From Prostheceraeus crozeri (Eukaryota > Platyhelminthes > Polycladida > Euryleptidae): 64,000 nucleotides of DNA. The DNA lies in contig CAJQUW010009060.1 in assembly GCA_907163375.1 (NCBI GenBank), positions 1 to 64,000 of the forward strand, written 5' to 3'. The notes beneath the pieces were generated by a model. It saw only the letters and a list, made by a program, of their open reading frames with translations. It was not told the origin of the DNA and ran no database searches. The stretch's first letter is position 1, and every line of letters begins with the position of its first letter. Position numbers and translations under genes: made by a program. Shown here one piece after another: positions 12,250 through 24,573 of this stretch.

Positions 12250-14480
12250 TCGAAGTTAGATGAACTTTTCATTGTGCTTCCAAAAATGCTTCTGATTGCA
12301 GTTTACATGCCACCTGGACTGAGAGCTGCTGACCTGAATGATATTTCTGATAACATCGTAAGAAAAATTGATGACTAACTGTTATTTTGTTCCGAGTTGA
12401 ACGTGATGGTAGGCGGAGACTTCAACAATTTCGATTCGTCCGCTTTTGAGAAACAATTTTTCGTTTTACAACTGTGCAACATCACCTACTCGCCAAAATT
12501 CAGTCCTAGACCATATTTGGATAAGCAGTGACCTATGTAACTACTATTTCGATAACGTTGTTATTGCCCCCCCCCCCACTTGGAACATCTGATAATAATA
12601 CGGTTGTTCTGTATGGAAAGCGTTCTCTTTCCACCAAAATATGTGTGCAATGGTGGGATTTTCGTCGATCAAACATTGACCGATTTCTTTATTCATTGTC
12701 AATCACTGATTTTGATCTGATATTGAATTTTAATTCTGCTGATGAGGAATGTGACTTTTTCTACCAGAATTTATATACTGCTATGTCTTTCATTCCGTCG
12801 AAGTCTTTTGTTGAGCGAAAATCATAAACCTTGGGTTACCCCATTATTAAAGTGTCTTATTGATGGAGCGCCGGAAAGCATACAGACAGAAAAGATGAGA
12901 ACTATATAAACATTTCAAAAGTCGGGTTAAGATCGAAATTCAAGAAGCTAGGTCTGGTTTTTTTTCGGCAATGCGGCAAACAAGATCTGCAAAAAATGCG
13001 TGGAAAGTTGTAAATGAAGTTCGAGGCATAAGTAATAGAGGTGAATACGATTCTTTAATTGAAGAGTTTGGAGACGTTGAACGTGTTGCTCAAGAATTAG
13101 TTAACTACTAACATGAATTGGCAAGAAGATGATGTTTTACATTGTATGACTGATGATGAGGAATGGCAGCCTTGTTTCTCTCAGTCTGATGTAGAGTATG
13201 ACCTGTCTCATCTTGTGATAAAAGCCAATGAAAGTGACGGCGCATCAACGACATTATTTCGTGAAGGAGCTCCGTGGTTATCTTCCCCAATTTACCACAT
13301 ATATAAACTATCTATTGATTGACGGAAATTCCCTAATGTGTGGAAACTAGCCGATTTGTTACTTGTGGCCAAAATAAAAAATCCGACTATGAAAGATTTC
13401 AGACCAATCTCTTTAACTTCTGCATTGAGCAAAATTTTAGAACAGATCATTCTAAAGTCAGTGGTCACGAAATTAATTGCTCTATACGGTCCATTGCAAC
13501 ATGCATTTCGACCTCATGGTTCCACAGAAAGTGCCCTTGTAAAAGTGCATGACAGTAAAACTCTATTCCCTCGACCGTTCAGATGGAATTGCTGTAAAAT
13601 TGACTTACCTAGACCTATCAAAGGCATTCCATAAAATTCTTCACAATGTCCTCTTAAATCATTACATTAAAGGTTAAAAATCTCCCTAAAGGTTAAAGGT
13701 CTTAAAGGTTACCAATGGTCATGATTCCCGAAATCTGAATTCTATAAAGGATGGGATTACATCTCGCCGAATGATTTTGAACTTATCTAAAACCAGTCAA
13801 CTGATATTTCAACATCGCAAGACTTCCGTGAATACCGGCTACGGTGACATACCTTTTCAGAAAACTGTTAAGATTCTGGGTGTTTATTGGAATGATGCAC
13901 TAAATTGGGAATATCATTTTAATGAAATTCTCAAACTGCCTTTTCAGCGTTGTGTTTATTATCAGAACCTTGAAGACTGCCCTCAATCGGAAGGCACTCT
14001 TCATGGTATATGAAGTTTTAATTGTTCCCTTCCGTCTATACGTGGCTCCCGTGTTTGCTTACATTCCGAAAACCATCGAAGATAAACTTAAGAAAGATCA
14101 TCGAAGGCATTGATTAATTTGTGGGAATTTCTGTGATGTAGATCATTCCTCCCCCCAGTTATCTAACAAGAGATGCAAATGGGCGATCAAGTTTTTCAAA
14201 AAGTGTGAAACCATTCCATCCCACCCTATTCATATTTGTATTCCTAAACGTCTACCATATAGTAGAAAACGTAGCCAACCATCAGCTTCAACTTCGAGAC
14301 GGTTGCATTCGTTTGTACTATGGATGTGTTCTATGCCAAATCAGAGTCAATGTCGGCGAATGTCAAAAATGTTGACTTGTCTTTGATCAGTGAATGTGTG
14401 ATAATTTCATCTTAATATGTCTCTTACCTCTCGTGATGTTCATGTTTTTCATTCAATCAAATATACAGTAATTACTTAAG
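12250..14480 (+). mobile_element. Decayed LINE with endonuclease and reverse transcriptase parts
   Basis: Plus-strand pieces run in the order of a LINE ORF2. The endonuclease (12290-12830) contains L-L-I-A-V-Y-M-P-P-G, G-G-D-F-N-N and L-D-H-I-W-I-S, with S-D-N-N where the catalytic S-D-H is expected. A linker follows. RT blocks at 13220-13550 include L-F-R-E-G-A-P-W, D-F-R-P-I-S-L-T and Q-H-A-F-R-P-H-G-S-T, and thumb blocks at 13770-14110 include V-K-I-L-G-V-Y. The frame breaks at many points. The A-F-R-P-H-G-S-T block is shared with the LINE at 36783-38724, so both belong to one family. A run of ten C near 12570 interrupts the endonuclease. Confidence 0.82.
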
Positions 14481-16048
14481 CAAGCATTTTCAGACCGTTT
14501 AGTTTGGTATTTGTGACAAAAAAAGGCAACAATCCATCGTCGCCATTCAAATCTTGATTTGTCAAACAGGTTAAATAGTACAGTTAAATCATAAACGCAT
14601 GGTGTTTGTATGACTTTTCAATGGCCAACAAATTGATTCGAGTCTCTTTTGATAGACAGTAGTGAGTACTGTACTTTTCAGTCTATCTACAATAGTAATA
14701 TATTGTCGACTGATGGATTGACTGTTTCGAAAATAAGCTTCTTACAAAAGTAAAATATTACACTTTGAAATAGTTGATAAATCACACGTGAGATGAATTT
14801 TCTATTTTTGGAATAGTAATCACGACATACTTAAGTTCTGTACGATTGATAATTACGTTTTTCAAATAATATGGAAGCAGAGTTTGGTAGATGAGTTCGA
14901 CACAGCTTCCTCTTACTACAAAATTCCTGGCCAGATAAGAAGTGGGGGTAGATATTCAATTTCCTGTGTTTCAAACCATTTCGAGAATGTCAATATCCTC
15001 TCCGTCTTAGATGCAAATCTCAACCTTATCTATTATCATCGCTCAGTTTTCTCTCTCCTTGCATAGATTTCTCAAACCGTTGATGCATTTCGTCGCTTAA
15101 TAATCTCAATGATTGATTATTCACAGACGGTAAGAATATCATAAACGTTGAGCGTGGCCGAGTTGTGAAGAATTATGGAATGGAACTGCATCATCATTGT
15201 TTACCTTAGTCATGAAAATCAGAAAATGGGAACTCATGTTGGAACTGTAATTGGGTTATTCCAATCCAACCAACCATGTGATTATGAAAATATTTCCTGA
15301 TTCAAAGAGATGGCAGCAATGGGCGAAAGGAGAATCATAGAGATGAATGGAAGAGGAGAGGTATCATCAATTTTGATCTGTGAGGCGTTATATGTCTTTG
15401 GATAATGTTTCATCGATTTCTATGGATATTGATACAGTGTGTGACAAAGATATCGAATCTCAATAGATGCAACCACCACGACATATGTTCGACCTAGTGT
15501 GTCTCGTCAGACGTGGACGGATTTGAATGGGGATATTGGGGATAGAGGACATGAAAGCATATCGGATTTACTAAAATAAATCATCTGACCATTAATAAGG
15601 GTCACTCCGCTGTGTTGGAGATTCTCAGGCAAGATCAGCAAACATTTTGTCTTTTCCATTATTAATTCCAGGCATGTTGTGGAGAGACCATGTGATTCTG
15701 CAGCTCATTGAAAGTCCTGATATCATATTAAGCTGCTGACCAATTTTATATACAAAAAATGCAAGTATTCATGAAAGTTTGCCCAGCTCGCCTGAGCACA
15801 GAATAAAAAGTGTCTTATCAGTGTCTTAAAACTTCTTATCAGTCGAGGACTTTGTGCTTCGTCTTACTCGATAATGCGACACCAAACTGGTTTATAAATA
15901 ACTTATGACTGGCTTATGACATCTGGATGTAGAATCAGAGCTTTCGTCAAGGATGGCTGGGAGACAAGCTGCTATATGCAAAGCAAAGATAAATAGTCAC
16001 AGAGCGGCCTGCTATGCAGGTCATCAGGTTGTTCACATCACAAATCGC
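14481..16048. other. Intronic, nothing recognised
   Basis: No supported coding or structural feature. A weak similarity (R-A-A-C-Y/F-A in translation, GCAGCCTGCT in DNA) links 15960-16070 with 39850-40030 and may mark copies of one small repeat. Confidence 0.4.
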
Positions 16049-16397
16049 TTAAATTGCTCAAAATACTTGTGTCTGCCGACATTAGGAGTCTTACCAAATC
16101 TGAAAGTGTCTTGCTTCATAGACAGGATTGCATGAACATGATAGGAGATGACCTGAAGACATTCCATTCAAAAGTTACAATGACTCTTGGCGTAGTTCTT
16201 TTCGCTAAATCAGAGAAAAACACAGAAAATCTCATCTTTGCCAGAAACTGCAATCTGCGTCCTATTGGATTAGCTTGTGTTTTTCTTTGATCCTGGCTGA
16301 CACGAAGAGAAACAAACTAGAATTCGGCAGACCCGCAGATTCGTAGTAGGCATCGTGTACATAATTTATTAAAAGTCTCATTTTCGGCCCGTTCCCT
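16049..16397 (+). repeat. Second copy of one arm of the foldback element at 20050-20763
   Basis: These 349 bases match 20384-20732 without any gap. The first 263 are identical by eye; the last 85 differ at about nine sites. A 78-codon frame crosses both copies but has no family motif and is not taken as a gene. Confidence 0.9.
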
Positions 16398-17229
16398 ACG
16401 GAAGAGATTTATAACTTTGTAGTAGAACATCATTTGCGTTCCATTAACACTTTTATGTGATAAACGTCTGAGGTCAAGAGTTACGAAATGCACCCATTCA
16501 TCCGGACAAGGATCAATAAGTTCAATAGCCGATTTCAGAAGTTCTGAAGAATGGGTGCTACTAGACAAATATTCGATTTCGTTAAGCATCTTTCACTGAT
16601 TTTACTGAGTAAATGCACTTATGGACAGGATTATCTAAATTGACCGGTATTTACTGCAATTGCCTTGTTAACAGCTCTTCTGGCGTTCGAGCTTTGCAAA
16701 ATTCCTTCTCGACTCGCCTCGGTCCTTCTCGATTAATACTTCCACTTCACATTTCTAATTGCAAAATGTTTGATTTTCGATAGGATCAAATTCCATTTAA
16801 TGATTGTCGATGGGAAGGGACCTATCCAAAGCTTGCATCAGCTTTTTCCCCAACTTCAATTTTGTTACAAAATGACATAGATAACTCTCACTAGAGTGTT
16901 TTCATATTTCGTTGATTTTGATCTCTATCGCACTGTGAAGCTCGCAGCTCTGATATAGAGAGTGTGTTTCTACATAAATGTCTTCAAATACGGAATTTAA
17001 TGTTCGCGGTATTCAGTAAGGAATCCACCATCCACGTGCCTGTGATATGAAGCTTTTTCATATCGACTAACAGACGGTACGGTGGCTTGGTGACTTGACG
17101 CTGTGATTTCATGTTCTATAACGTCGCTGGTCCAAGCCTGCCCATGATATCTGTAGCAGTGGTTGCATCTGCCGAGATTCAAAACATTTATCGATGGCTA
17201 ATTGTTTTGAGATAAATTATGCGTAAATA

Positions 17230-17800
17230 GATAATTAAAAAAGTCGAATATAAAATTAGAGTATAACACTTGTAAAACACTACACCTTTGTCATTATAAA
17301 GATAAAACCCCTTTCAACGGGCAATCCTCTCTTATTTACAAATTCAGCTGTGAGCATTGTGCTGAATGCTACATCGGGGAAACTCGGCGCCATATTTTTG
17401 CTCGAATAAAAGAACACCTGAAAGGAAGACCAGTCTCTGGAATTTCCTTTCGTACTCACATGCCGTCCGAGCAACTGTTCGACTCCATTGTGCTCCATAC
17501 CAGATGCACTCTCATTGGTGAAGCTATTGTTATAATATCGCATGTAAATGGCAAAGTCAAACTTATGAATAACCAGACTCAATCTGAGCAGCTATTTTTA
17601 TTTTGAATTTGTTTATCCCTTTCACTTGTTAATGTTAATCTCGCTGTTTGTAAATGAACTCTGCCCTGTATATAACCCAACATTTGCTTCCCCGTTCTGC
17701 TGTTCACCGATGACGTTACGTTACACGTACTGAAACGCGTCTGATACAATATATCTCTGCATAAAATCATTCGATACAGAGGTGTCATAGGAAGAACATA
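17230..17800 (+). mobile_element. Penelope-like element, GIY-YIG endonuclease and 3' tail
   Basis: The frame from about 17285 to the TGA at 17603-17605 reads S-L-I-Y-K-F-S-C-E-H-C-A-E-C-Y-I-G-E-T and then R-I-K-E-H. This is the GIY-YIG nuclease signature with its Cys pair, Tyr-Ile-Gly, a following Arg, and Glu-His. In Penelope-like retroelements this domain follows the reverse transcriptase and cuts the target. The downstream sequence has ACGTACTGAAACGCGTCTGA, a form of the GAAACG motif common in Penelope-like 3' regions. I did not recognise the RT upstream, so this is probably a 5'-truncated or decayed copy. The frame over the nuclease is open. Confidence 0.82.
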
Positions 17801-18563
17801 CTCCTCAAAACTATGAACTGATGACTTACATGAGGAAATAAAAGAAGGATATTAGAGAAGCATCAGTAAATCCGATATCGCACAATTTTTGTTATACTTA
17901 TATTCATGGCAAGAAATCGGAGGCATGCTCTCAAAATGTAAACCCTGCTCTCAAGATATGAAAAAAATTATACATTAACTGACTAAAGATGTTTTTCAAA
18001 GGAATGCATAATGAAAATTGTGAAGTTTTGATCTTTGATGATCTGCTGCTATCGCATAATGCTGTATGTCCTGGATAGTGAATGTTGCACATGTCAGTCT
18101 AATAACGTATTTATGCAATAACTGTTATTTTTTCACATTATGAATATCGCGGTAAATGAAGCCTCATGGTTTCATAAATAGGCGGTGCCCTGCCTTGCGT
18201 AATGTTTCACTGACACCGGGCGAAGAGTATTAAAGAAATTGCTCATATTTCATCTGCATGTTTGTGTTGTGTTCAATGCATGAATCCTTGCTATTAATAC
18301 CCTTAGAGTTCACATTGATTTCTTAGCGCATTTTACCATTTTAGCTTTATGATAACAAATTATTCGAGAGATTCGTATCAAATTTCATCTGAGTTTAAAA
18401 ATTTAAAGAAGAAAGTTTCAAAATTAGAGTTTCACAGTAGAGTTTCACATAATTAGAACAGAATAGCAACATTATTCAAGCGAGCACGAGCAGCATTGTA
18501 ACTTCCACCTTTCTTATTTGCTGAATTTAAGAAAGGGGTGAATCGGCTCACTTTCATCCTTTT
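17801..18563. other. Intronic, nothing recognised
   Basis: No supported feature. Confidence 0.45.
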
Positions 18564-19282
18564 CAGGGCGCCTAAATTGCAATCAACCAAATTGCAATTA
18601 TCTGATGACAGCAATCAGTAATATTTAGTTAATTGGTGGCTTTAATCACTTAATTGCAATTAGTTATCTCCATTTGAATGGACTAATTATTGGTTTTACA
18701 TTTTTAAATTTGTTTGATACTTCTTTTTAACGAATTGGGCTACCCATGAATACTTAACAAGTCACATTATAGTCTATTATCAATTTTGGCAGTGACTTGA
18801 GCAGACCTATTGCTCATAACGTCATTCTTAATTACAGACTTAAATTCATGCATTATAATTACAGTGATAATCAATTATTTAATGAAGTGAATGAATAATC
18901 GCACGTGCCTAGGTAGCGAAACATAAAGTAGAGTTTTAAAAGTTGTCTTAAAATTATTATTAGATGTCAAATAGGTTATGCATCAAAAAGTAGTGCTCTA
19001 GAAAACTGAAAACTACCAGTGTGTAAGTTACTTGTCAAGCTTAGTATCATAAAAATATCATTGAAGGTCCGATGCTTTTCCTGTGATGATGAGTGTTGAC
19101 ATTATTGCAAGCAAAGCAGTTAATTAAATACCCTCTCCTTTAAAAATAGAAGAAAGACAAAAAAATGAAGAAAAAACTTTATTTACCCTCGAGTCAATCA
19201 ATTAATTGCAGTTATTCTATCGCAGCAATCAATTAGACTAATTGCAATATTTGATTAGACCTGTGACTTTTGATAATCCCTG
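18564..19282. mobile_element. Possible non-autonomous hAT-like element
   Basis: The segment starts CAGGG and ends CCCTG, and both ends carry several copies of ATTGCAATTA-like motifs in inverse arrangement within about 90 bases. CAGGG ends with subterminal repeats are typical of hAT elements. I could not see an 8-base target duplication, and there is no transposase, so this stays tentative. Confidence 0.35.
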
Positions 19283-20049
19283 GCCCTGCCTCCACCTGCA
19301 ATTGATGCGTGGAGGATCTTCCATTACTCGTCAGAAGTGCGGAAAGGAGATTTCTATATCATTGATTAACTGTTGCCACACTTTACAACTTCTGAAATTG
19401 CATTTTTATAAAAGACAGTGAAGCGTCCATTGAGTTTGGCAGAAATTCAAATAATAAGTTACTTCGGAATATGCAGTTCAACTGATCGCATCAACTTTCA
19501 GCATATTCCTTCTTCTGCTCTGAACTAACTTCATGCCTCAGAATCAGTTCATTAACTGCTTTCTGAATAGAATTCATTAATTTGAGAGAAATCTCACAAA
19601 GTTTCTTTCCATTAATTGTGAGCATTTTTTTGGTCAAATCAGATCTAAAGTTGGAGATTCCGGTGATTAAGCGATACAAGAGACATCATTTCCAGGGAGC
19701 TGTGATAAATGAAGAAAATCAGCTTTCAAGTCCACTAATTTCTCGAATACCATTCTTCATCTGCCAATGACAAAACGACAAGATTATTTGCATAAATCTC
19801 AAGATTGATGGGAAGCGTTTGCTGCAAGCTCTTCCCTAACGTCGAACCCGATGCTGAAATTTACAACTTGTCCATCTGAATTGCTCTTCCATTTTTAAAG
19901 AGGGAAGGATATATGCTCCGTTCATTGCTGCAAATTCAATTGCGGCTTCAGAATAATTCGAATATTCTCTACTCATTGCGGATTGATATCTATGTTGTCT
20001 GAAGAGGACATTAGAAATCCACGATAGCACTCATTTGCACTATGACAGA
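19283..20049. other. Unassigned intronic stretch with two short minus-strand frames
   Basis: Minus-strand frames at 19491-19679 and 19836-20030 look moderately protein-like in composition (the second contains A-A-M-N-G-A-Y-I-L-P-S-L) but match no family I recognise. Confidence 0.3.
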
Positions 20050-20763
20050 CTATAGTCCGGCCACCAGAGCGAGTTTCTGCAGGGAACGAAGCCGAAAATG
20101 AGACTTTCACAGAATGATGCGCACCCTACATGTAGACCCATTGCGAATCTGCGCGTCTGCCGAGTTCTAGAATCAAAGAAAAATACATGTTATTTCAATG
20201 GGACGCAGATTGCAGATTTTCTTTGAAATGAAAATTTCTATGTTTTGGCTAATTAAGTTAAAAATACTAATTTAAGAGCAATAATTTTTGACATAGAATG
20301 TCTTCAGGTCATATTCTATTGCGTGCATGTGTTATTATCATGTTTCTCATCAGCAGTGTATGCGAGAATTAGTTGAGTGTGGATTAAATTGCTCAAAATA
20401 CTTGTGTCTGCCGACATTAGGAGTCTTACCAAATCTGAAAGTGTCTTGCTTCATAGACAGGATTGCATGAACATGATAGGAGATGACCTGAAGACATTCC
20501 ATTCAAAAGTTACAATGACTCTTGGCGTAGTTCTTTTCGCTAAATCAGAGAAAAACACAGAAAATCTCATCTTTGCCAGAAACTGCAATCTGCGTCCTAT
20601 TGGATTAGCTTGTGTTTTTCTTTGATCCTGGCTGACACGAAGAGAAACTAACTAGAACTCGACAGACCCGCAGATTCGTAGTAGGCATAGTGTGCATCAT
20701 TTATTGAAAGTCACATTTTCGGCCCGTTCCCTGTAGAAGCTCGTTCTGGCTGCCGAACTACAC
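20050..20763. mobile_element. Foldback element with long imperfect inverted arms
   Basis: The left arm (about 20050-20330) is the inverted complement of the right arm (about 20465-20763). Matching blocks include the tips (TAGTCCGGC against GCCGAACTA), GAGTTCTAG against CTAGAACTC, and GAATGTCTTCAGGTCAT against ATGACCTGAAGACATTC. The arms differ by many substitutions and indels. The right arm plus some inner sequence recurs at 16049-16397. No transposase is present. Confidence 0.78.
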
Positions 20764-20955
20764 CTTTTTCCATTCAAATTAAAAGTTGTTCCGTTCAATT
20801 CAAAAATGTTCTATTCAGTTTAAAGACTGTTCCATTCTATTTAAAAATGTTCTATTCAGTTTAAAGCCTGACCCATTCAATTTTAAAATGTTCTATTCAG
20901 TTTAAAACCTGTCCCATTCAATTTAAAACCTGTTCCATTCGATTTAAAACATTCA
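20764..20955 (+). repeat. Degenerate minisatellite, about 21-bp unit
   Basis: About nine units of 20-22 bases with consensus TGTTCCATTCAATTTAAAACC, varying at several positions. It begins directly at the end of the foldback element. Confidence 0.85.
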
Positions 20956-21550
20956 GTTAAGAACGAGATCTATTCTACTACAAAAAACAATGTGACAGTC
21001 ACCAATGTAACTAAATATCATATTGCTAATATAGTATTCGTTGCTTATCAGTTTTGCCAGCGATTTATCAGTTTTATCAGCGATGCCATCAGTTTTCTTA
21101 TAGCTTCTTAGAGTACCTGGTTTAACACCACGATTTTCCATCATCTCACTCATGTCAGTGTCTGTGTCAGCTGCACCGGAGCTTATTGACTTTGACATTG
21201 CATGGGAAGTCATGATTTCGTCTGCGTATACTTCGAGAAACTTTACCAAATGAAATAGACTAACTAACTCAGCACTTGATATTATCTGCTGCTATTCATA
21301 CCAAACACACGGAGCGAGCGGGTATCTTAGCACAAAAACGTGTGGATCACGCATTCGAAAAGTTTGTGCGCGTATGATGCATGGGATGATGGCGCGCTAA
21401 ACCGATCTGAATATTCTTACTTTTGCTATTGTTCGATTTCTAAGAAGGACTCATTTTATCCGATAATGTGATGATGTAGTTATCGAATGTGGCTGTCAAC
21501 GCTCCGGTCCGACAAGACTTACAATGCGGTGTTACATTGGTGAATTGATG

Positions 21551-21882
21551 AATGATCATTTCCAAAAGAGCCAAAAATGATCCAAAAAAGCTAAAATCAC
21601 AAAACAGCCAAAAAAGCCACAGAATTCCGCCAATTACCCAAAAAGCCAAACTTAAGCTCACAACACCAGTCTACATCCACACTATTAGTTTCATTACCAT
21701 AGCTATCGATGCCACTCCTCCACAGCTATTCAAATCCACAAAATCAGTCCACATTTCGATACTCAAATCCAAAAAAGCCAAAATGTTCTGCGCTACTGCA
21801 CCGATTACCCAAAAAAGCCAAACTTGAGCTCACAACACCGGTCTACATCCACACTATCAGTTTCACTACCATAGCTATCGAT
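21551..21882 (-). repeat. Inverted outlier of the 172-bp satellite
   Basis: Nearly two units of the 172-bp satellite lie here in the opposite orientation to the main array. The outer end, from ATGATCATTTCC to the first unit, is the same terminal module as the right edge of the main array (39281-39322), also inverted. The satellite homology stops abruptly in the middle of a unit near 21882. Confidence 0.92.
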
Positions 21883-22915
21883 GGTTGAAGAAATCCAGGC
21901 GCTGTTTAAAAATTCTTTGACGAGTGTTTTGGGAGTTACACTGTTCGATGCATTTTTTGATGTGAGATGCCTTATTTCCCATGCAGACATAGACTATAAC
22001 TACAAGTAGATATGGTCATGGTACACAATTTTCGATGTCTCACCTTAACCTGGCATGCGATTTTTTGATCGGTATGTATGTCCCTCGACTTTGACGTTAT
22101 ATTGTATAATACTTCTATAATATCCGATATTGTATAATACTTCTATGTATAATTGTATAACTTCCCGCTATTGCAAAGCTGTATCTTGTATAAGTTGTAT
22201 TCTGACAGTGTCCAAGGGATCAATCCTTCATCCCAGGGCTAAAGTAAGACTTCTCAGTTTTGTTCACTGAGTGACAAGTCTATTTTAAATCCAATGTGAG
22301 TAAGCTTGACGAAGTTTGATGAATTTGGAAAAATTGGGAAATGTGGGAGGTGGCAAAGAATAGAAGCACCTAATATTTTTCGTTCACTGAGAAGAGTATT
22401 ACAGACCCCAACTTATAAATTTAGTCCATTCTAAATTAAATTTTCATTGTCACAGTGAGAGCCGGAAGATGATGCTGATTAAAATGAGCCCCATCTCATG
22501 CACAAAATTATACTGTAATTATTGAAAGGTTTTAACTTCGATGTTCGACTCTGATTCTCTGAATGATAATTAATTAGTTTCACTGTCAACAGGCGGGAAT
22601 GAAGGAAACTGCATTGATCTGCGACATCCACGCTTGAATTGTTAACAACCACTGACCGCGCGCTTGAACATAATATTTTCACTGGAAATGGGCGTCAAGT
22701 TGCCAGATTTCTGTGATTCGAATGTCGGTCTCTGAGAGAGGCCGGTGAATGCAGCTGTGTGGGAACCGAACCGGCACGTCAATCACCCTCGTGCCAGAAT
22801 GACTGTCGCCAAAGTTGACGCTGGCCTCTATCTATTAATGACAAACACAAGTTGCTAACAAAGAGGATAATAGCACAGATATCTGATATGTATAGTTGCT
22901 ACTGCTTGCCTAGTG
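21883..22915. other. Intronic, nothing recognised
   Basis: No supported feature. Confidence 0.45.
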
Positions 22916-23543
22916 CATGGACTTCTAGATATATATAGCACCTGGACATGAAACTAATTTTCCTCTTTACATCTGGAGGCCAATGGCTGACAGAAATTCT
23001 GGCTTTATTTTTGTTGTCTCATGGTTTATAGGCATTCACTATCAACAAATCAATTCATTTTTCGATTACATAAGCTAGCATATTCATATATTCATTCGTA
23101 CTATTTGAACACAATTCAATAAAGCAATATTCTCAGTAGCTATTTTATTACACATGACTGTATGAGCGGAGTTCAAATAAATATGCAAATTTACTCAAAG
23201 ACAGGATTTACTATTCAATTTTTTCTTTTTCCTTTCTGTAGATTTGTTGTCTCTGGAAGAATCAGATAAATTTCTAACAAACATTTTAGCCATACAGTTG
23301 AAAAAACTCTTACTGAGAGAAAAAATGAGGTCATGACCACTTGCACAATGAGTATTACCTATAAAAATGTCAAAATTATCATTGATTACGTTTTCGACGA
23401 CGCTGGTAAAAACCAAAGTTTGATTAGGAGCCGATAAAAACTGACTTAATAGAGAAGGCGATTATGTGATGTCTGAAAAAACTTTCCATGCAAAAATACA
23501 CAACTGAAAAGTGTGATCACGTGGTTCTAACAATCCACCTCGG

Positions 23544-24371
23544 TCAATTTCTCTCAGAATTGGGTGATTCTTCTGGTGATTCTTCCATTTCAAATTCAAA
23601 GGGGGTCTTTTCTTCAACTAAACTATCCTTGCAATATATACATCTATGGATATGAGAGACAGATCGGGCACAAGCTCCAGCCACATAATAAATCACTGCC
23701 AAATCACTATCATCAGGATCACGAAACGTTGATAGACAGGTATAAATTTCAATAGCACAGGCACTATTCACACAATCTGAATCTTTTGAATTTTGTGAAG
23801 CTATGCAGGACAACGTCTTCACATCAATATGAGAGAACTTCATCAGCGATATGGTTTTGATCTTATTACAACTTTCTAAAAGTTGACGTACAGAAATATA
23901 ATAATTAGCACCACCAAGTTGGCGAATCCATCCAAATCTTCCTTCCAAGCAGTCGGATTGTATATTGCCCAACAAAACGTATTTGAAACCACATGACTGC
24001 ATCAGAAAGCGAGCAAATTCCGGTAATGCGCGACATGTCAGAATATTCGCAAGAAAAGTTTCCGATGTCATCCCTTGTCCATTACTTTGTTCCCACCGTT
24101 CAAGGAAGTCAGCAAACTCTTCTAGAAAACAGAGTTTCCAGTCGTTAATAGAAGACACACTATCGCGAGCTATGTCACGCTTATGATGGCCTATAGAAGT
24201 GGTTTTAACATTTAACACTTTCCATACTTTCGAAAACAATCCCAAAACAGAAGCGGTCTCATGGCGACCATAGTGATACAAAGCATTAATCGTCGACTCA
24301 TGTAAAACGGCAGATGACAATTTTACCGATGTTTTTTCGATACTTTTGGGCATTAAAACGGCTTTAGTCAA
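23544..24371 (-). pseudogene. P-element/THAP9-like transposase, C-terminal half
   Basis: An open frame of 275 codons. It begins at the block P-K-S-I-E-K-T-S-V-K-L and runs through the C-terminal catalytic region of P-type transposases, including D-C-L-E-G-R-F-G-W-I-R-Q-L-G-G, the counterpart of the family's E-x-x-F-G-x-I-R-x-x-G-G. The enzyme binds element ends and cuts and rejoins DNA. The N-terminal THAP domain and the first half are missing from this copy. A further minus-strand stretch at 23195-23416 (S-F-F-N-C-M-A-K-M-F-V-R-N-L) looks like the protein's extreme C terminus in another frame, so either a small intron or a frameshift lies between. The starting block overlaps the last block of the neighbouring N-terminal copy. 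Confidence 0.85.
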
Positions 24372-24500
24372 TTTATGACCCAGTCGTAAGGGTTTATCAC
24401 TTTCAATTTCAAAACAAACTCAAGATCAGAAAACTTGGCAGTTGCACCATCGAAATATCGTGGCATGGAGGGACATTGGAAAGTTGTCCAAGGCACTAGG

Positions 24501-24522
24501 CTAAATAGTAGCTACTATTTAG
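24501..24522. repeat. Perfect 22-bp palindrome
   Basis: CTAAATAGTAG is followed directly by CTACTATTTAG. It lies at the inner edge of the shortened inverted repeat of the 22916-24530 P-type element. Confidence 0.9.
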
Positions 24523-24573
24523 AAGTCCATGCCTAGTGCTACCCAAAGGAAATGATAGCAATGATTGCTGGAC

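Larger units (their letters stand above)
22916..24530 (-). mobile_element. Internally deleted P-type transposon keeping the C-terminal transposase half
   Basis: The left end is CATGGACTTCTAGATATATA and onward (about 38 bases). The right end keeps only 13 bases of the matching inverted repeat, TTTAGAAGTCCAT. A perfect 8-base duplication GCCTAGTG flanks both sides (22908-22915 and 24531-24538), the size P elements make. The minus-strand transposase piece lies inside it. The right end runs into a perfect 22-base palindrome at 24501-24522, which appears to have replaced part of the inverted repeat. Confidence 0.88.

Noticed and set aside
16317-16589. 90-codon minus-strand frame as a gene
   Set aside because: Partly overlaps the duplicated foldback arm, has no recognisable domain, and no splice or promoter context.
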